Positions 60,841 to 64,000 of a DNA stretch of 64,000 bases are shown in pieces. The notes beneath the pieces are model-generated. The model saw only the letters and a program-made list of their open reading frames with translations. It was not told the DNA's origin and did not search any database. The stretch's first letter is position 1. Every line of letters begins with the position of its first letter. Origin of the DNA: Clavaria fumosa (taxonomy: Eukaryota > Basidiomycota > Agaricomycetes > Agaricales > Clavariaceae); NCBI GenBank assembly GCA_951802425.1, contig OX637801.1:2232001-2296000 (forward strand), in the 5' to 3' direction. The position numbers were made by a program, and so were the translations under genes.

Positions 60841-62619
60841 CCCGACAACCCTTTGAACAAATTTCTTCGATTGTCCTCGGCATTTTCCAACGGTGTGTCT
60901 CCATTTCTGTCACTATTTGTAAATTCACTTAGACTGCCTTCTAGCAAACAACAATCCCAGCAGTGCGTCTCCATTTCTGTCGCTATTTGTAAATTCACTT
61001 CGACTGCTCTCTAGCAAACCCCAATCCCAGCGGTGTGTCTCCATTTCTGTCATTATTTGTAAATCCACTTAGACTACTTTCTCGCAGATGGCAATCCCAG
61101 CAGTGTGTCTCCATTTCTGTCACTATTTGTAAATCCACTTTGACTGCTTTCTAGTTGACCCCAATATTAGTATCGTGGTCAGGGATCCGCCTGCTCTGTG
61201 GATCATCTTGGTCGTAGTATGGAGTTTGCGGTCTCTGTATACCTTACTTCTGGCCTGGTACTCTTTTTTGCGTCGTGACCCTTCAAGGAAGCGGAGACCT
61301 GGGATCGGTTGCGCTCTTCTTGCGTTTGGATTAGTGATTGTGTTTTTTTGTGTGTCCTGCTCCTTGCATCCTGAGATAGTATTCTCATGACTTCTCTCTA
61401 TTCACATTCCCCAATGTCAAACAAAACAAACAGTCGGATGCGTGGTTGCGACATATGTGCTGTGGTGGCTCAAGGCCAAACACCAACTGGCTCTTATGTC
61501 GAGCAATATCTATCTCCTAGATGCATTTATTGGTGCGTATGTGATCATGATGTCGCCCCATGCACCTCGCCTCACCCCTCGCCCCCTTGTCGTCCAGGTG
61601 CAATCGTAACGGGCGCTCTCGCTATCGTGTCAGCATTGATCTTTTTCACTATCTGGGTGTCGGAATTCCCTCTGCCGCGCCGCGATCCCGACGCTGGGCC
61701 TCCACCGGTTTCCAACCAGCCTTGCCCTCCAACGTCTCGCTTATCATCCTCATCATCCAACAATACTGAAATAAGACACTCTCCAACCAACGCTGGGCCT
61801 CCATCAACTTCCAACCGGCCTCCTCCAATATCTGATGTATCAACCAACAATGCTCTAATGGGACTCTCTGTTGGTTTGCAATCTCAGTCGGAATCCTCCC
61901 TACCTGACGCTGGGCCTCCATCGACTTCCAACCAGCTTCACCCTCCACCCTCAACCAGGCACCCAACCAACCCTATATCGACCCAAGGTTTCAGTCAGGA
62001 CTTACAGGGGCATATTCCTCGTGACCCGGAAGCTGCATTGTCTGCAATTTCTGTATCGTCATCTGGACCCCCCCCACCACCCCGGAGACCATCTCGGGGG
62101 CACGAAAGTGCTGGCTCCGATAACCGGCACGAAAGTGCTGGTTCTGATAGCCGGCACGAAAGTGATGGCTCTGATAGCCCCGTTCTAATGACCGAGGTGG
62201 CTCGCCTTGGAGCTCGCTCATCAGCACGCTTTGATCCCTCTGCATTCCCAGTTTCGACCGCGAGTTTGGCCAGCACTCACCGGACATCGACACACACTCA
62301 TGCAAGTCCTCAGGCGCCGTCATCCAACAATGCTGACGCAACGAGACACTCTCCAGTCAATATTCAGTTATCCAGCAATGTACGTATGCCTGCTCGCCCC
62401 GTTCCGTCGGATCCAAACGGTTCCAGATTCCGTGAAGAAACAAACACGGATAGCTCCAGAAATCAACGTATGCCTGCTTACCCCATTCCATCAAATCCAT
62501 ACGGTACCAGATTCCGTGAAGGCATAAGCACGGATAGATTCCGTGAAGACATAAACACGGATGGCTCGCCTTGGACACACGTCTTCCGCAATTTTTCTAG
62601 ACGTCACGCTTCACGCTAG
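60772..62619 (+). CDS. multi-pass membrane protein gene with tandem phase-1 microexons
   Basis: Unrecognised family. Exons: 60772-60892, 60945-60962, 61015-61032, 61088-61102, 61155-61349, 61434-61532 and 61598-62619, total 496 codons (495 residues). All six introns are phase 1. Exons 2-4 are 18, 18 and 15 nt and add the peptides NNNPS, NPNPS and GNPS, ahead of DPNIS in exon 5. The N-terminus (PWFFEITAWAMFTALTF) may be a signal or membrane segment. Further membrane segments are ALWIILVVVWSLRSLYTLLLA, CALLAFGLVIVFFFGCVVATY and GAIVTGALAIVSALIFFTIW. A hydrophilic tail of about 310 residues follows, with repeats: (D/N)AGPPxxSN three times, HESxGSD three times, and RMPAxPxPSxPxGxRFRE twice. Intron 5 (84 nt) could hide another microexon. 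Confidence 0.7.
60891..61163 (+). repeat. 70-bp tandem repeat, four copies, each an intron-microexon unit
   Basis: Units start at 60891, 60961, 61031 and 61101, exactly 70 bp apart. Each holds a donor (GTGTGT or GTGCGT), the shared body CTCCATTTCTGTC..TATTTGTAAAT.CACTT, an acceptor (CTAG or GCAG), and a short exon matching C/A-AATCCCAGC. The period is not a multiple of three, so the whole unit is not translated. Confidence 0.92.
62101..62178 (+). repeat. 27-bp coding repeat, three copies
   Basis: Encodes HESAGSDNR, HESAGSDSR and HESDGSDS in the hydrophilic tail of the membrane protein. Confidence 0.85.
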
Positions 62620-63803
62620 CCACAAGCAATTTTTCCGTCGGTAGACATCAGCATTTGTGAGCGGTTGTGCCAGCCGACAAGAACTGTTCTAGCCTAACCT
62701 CCGTGGTGGCCGAGTTGGACCCCAAAAGGGCAGGTCCTTCCAGACATCCCTATTTGCAACCTCAAAGTCGATCTGCAACTGTATCAATACTCTTGTACTG
62801 TACTTGCAGGGGTCCACATTTTCGATAGCAAGTCTACAGTATAACTAATGTCCGAGTGCCTTGCCCTTGTTTTACACTTTGTACTTGTACTTTTGAAACT
62901 ATTTATGTGAACTGATTCACCTGCAAAATGCCAGGCAAGCGAGCATCAATGTCATACAATAACCTGGACCTTCTCCGAATCCCCAGCCGCCTAGCTCCAT
63001 CCTGCCCGACCTTTTTACTGGGCACTCGGGCTACTCTAGTTGTCGCGGGGGCCGCTTTATGCCTAGCTAACCATCGCAGTCATGTCAGCTGTAGCCTCTC
63101 AACATACATGAAGCCTGTTGCATCCACTCACAGTCGAACTCTTATGCTTTGCTCATGCCTGCCAGTGGAAATCTACCTATGTCCACAGAGACCTCTTGCT
63201 CCGAGTGCCGCTGTCCCAAACCAGAACTCTCCTCTGGAGCGTTCCACCATGACAGCCGTCCTGGGGTCTCGACCTCGACGTACACCCTTCTGCTATGTGT
63301 GACCTTTTGGAGACAAAACACGAGTGTCCAAATATCATGTGGATGTCAGTGCCCTCACCTGCACAAACCTGACGAGATTACAGTTGTGGATTGGCCATGA
63401 AATCCTCGTTGGGCTAGAACGTTGAGCGGGGGTGGCCCCCTGAGAGGCATGGACACCCGAAGGCATGTTTTTCCCTTCCGAGGAGGCGGTCCTCTCATCG
63501 CATATCAGGGATGCAAGACAGTCACTCTCCGCACTTAGGTGGTGAGTGTGCCGACTGGCCAAAGGGTGTGCCTAGGGCCGCGAAGAGCAGAGAGGGTGAT
63601 AACCGGGCAGGCCCTCTTTTTCCAAACTGCCTTGCAGGAAGGTGCGGTGAGCGAGAGAAAGCGAGCCTGTGATATCAGATACTATGCACAGGTCACGAGC
63701 GCTGGGCTCTTGGTGTTCCGCTTACCACTGGCATGCTGTGGGATATGTGAGGCCCGTTTCAACTACTCACACATCTTATTCAGCTTCCATCTTTCTGTCT
63801 CGG
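62620..63803. other. gene-poor stretch between the two family copies
   Basis: The longest frame (62928-63302, 124 codons) has no recognisable feature and is not supported as a gene. Other frames are short. Part may be the eroded 3' end of a further family member or mobile-element debris. Confidence 0.4.
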
Positions 63804-64000
63804 TGACACATGTTTCGCACTGTACAGTAAAACATCTAGCACTCGAACCGTGTATCACTCGTTGCTACCAATGTTCAATAAAAATGTCAAGTCCTCAGTT
63901 CCCGCCTCTCAATATAACTTCTCCCATCTGCTATGACCCTCCTGATTTTTGCGTGGTCTTTTGAGATCGCAGCTCTTGTAATATTTACATTGATTACTTT
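63804..64000 (+). repeat. direct repeat copy B: shared promoter and first exon
   Basis: Aligns with 60626-60840, 3.18 kb away in the same orientation. Conserved words include GACACATGTTTCGCACTGT, CGAACCGTGT and CAATAAAAATGTCAA. Confidence 0.8.
63933..64000 (+). CDS. second copy of the membrane-protein family, 5' end only
   Basis: Begins at the ATG at 63933 in the same position relative to the shared promoter as the first copy. The visible 22 residues (MTLLIFAWSFEIAALVIFTL and on) keep the pattern W-x-FEI-x-A...FT-x-(L/I)-T-F of copy A with many substitutions. The window ends inside the first exon, so nothing can be said about its microexons. Confidence 0.6.
   Translation, partial: MTLLIFAWSFEIAALVIFTLIT

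Noticed and set aside
60891..61163. CRISPR-like array (regular 70-bp repeats)
   Set aside because: Repeats are contiguous with no unique spacers, and each contains splice sites consistent with a eukaryotic gene.
62705..62745. tRNA-like A-box (GTGGCCGAGTTGG) with a short stem
   Set aside because: No matching B-box or acceptor stem follows at the right distance, so neither a tRNA nor a convincing SINE head.
62928..63302. 124-codon open frame
   Set aside because: No domain, no homologous partner near copy A, and composition no different from noncoding flanks.
63539..63964. 141-codon open frame overlapping the second family copy
   Set aside because: It runs through the conserved promoter and then out of frame with the homologous first exon.
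1..64000. Secondary-metabolite or other functional gene cluster
   Set aside because: Neighbouring genes belong to unrelated housekeeping pathways; no synthase, P450 or regulator set was found.

Overview
The window is nuclear DNA of a filamentous basidiomycete, most likely an Agaricomycete. Genes are dense and split by many 46-65 nt GT-AG introns. Gene content is fungal (PIF1, POL32, TEL1, an Avt-type transporter, the fungal complex I 21 kDa subunit, an HSP90-like ATPase protein with a DUF3684-type layout). The TKL-type kinase and proline/serine-rich orphan proteins fit Agaricomycotina. I rebuilt gene models by eye from reading frame, splice consensus and family motifs. For twelve genes (nucleoporin, complex I subunit, PAK kinase, TEL1, PIF1, CCCH-RBR ligase, xylulokinase, PUS1, RPB4, R3H-SUZ, POL32, DUF202) and for the microexon membrane gene at the right end, the exon lengths sum to a whole number of codons.

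Layout: 1-11 kb holds the 3' end of a CDK7/KIN28 kinase, a Nup153/Nup1-like nucleoporin, the complex I 21 kDa subunit, an orphan serine/proline-rich protein and a STE20-type PAK kinase. 11-24 kb holds a complete TEL1 (ATM) gene, transcribed divergently from a complete PIF1 helicase gene. 24.5-30 kb holds a CCCH zinc finger/RRM/RBR E3 ligase and a TKL-like kinase. 30.6-42.3 kb holds xylulokinase, the large GHKL ATPase protein, tRNA pseudouridine synthase PUS1 and RNA polymerase II subunit RPB4. 42.5-50.2 kb holds an R3H-SUZ RNA-binding protein, a vacuolar amino acid transporter and DNA polymerase delta subunit POL32. 51-59.5 kb holds an orphan protein, a small DUF202 membrane protein, methylenetetrahydrofolate reductase and an ELMO/CED-12 protein.

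The right end (59.6-64 kb) is different: a fast-evolving accessory region. A membrane-protein gene there is built from tandem 70-bp units, each an intron plus a 15-18 nt microexon. Every exon junction is phase 1. A second copy of the same gene family, with the same promoter, starts 3.2 kb downstream and runs off the window. This is the most unusual structure found. Other unusual points are a 3-nt microexon in PUS1, a 13-nt microexon in the complex I gene, and the divergent TEL1-PIF1 pair with an ACGCGT box near each start.

Most genes are unrelated housekeeping genes. The thematic links are TEL1, PIF1 and POL32 (telomere and break repair, DNA synthesis) and CDK7 with RPB4 (RNA polymerase II transcription).
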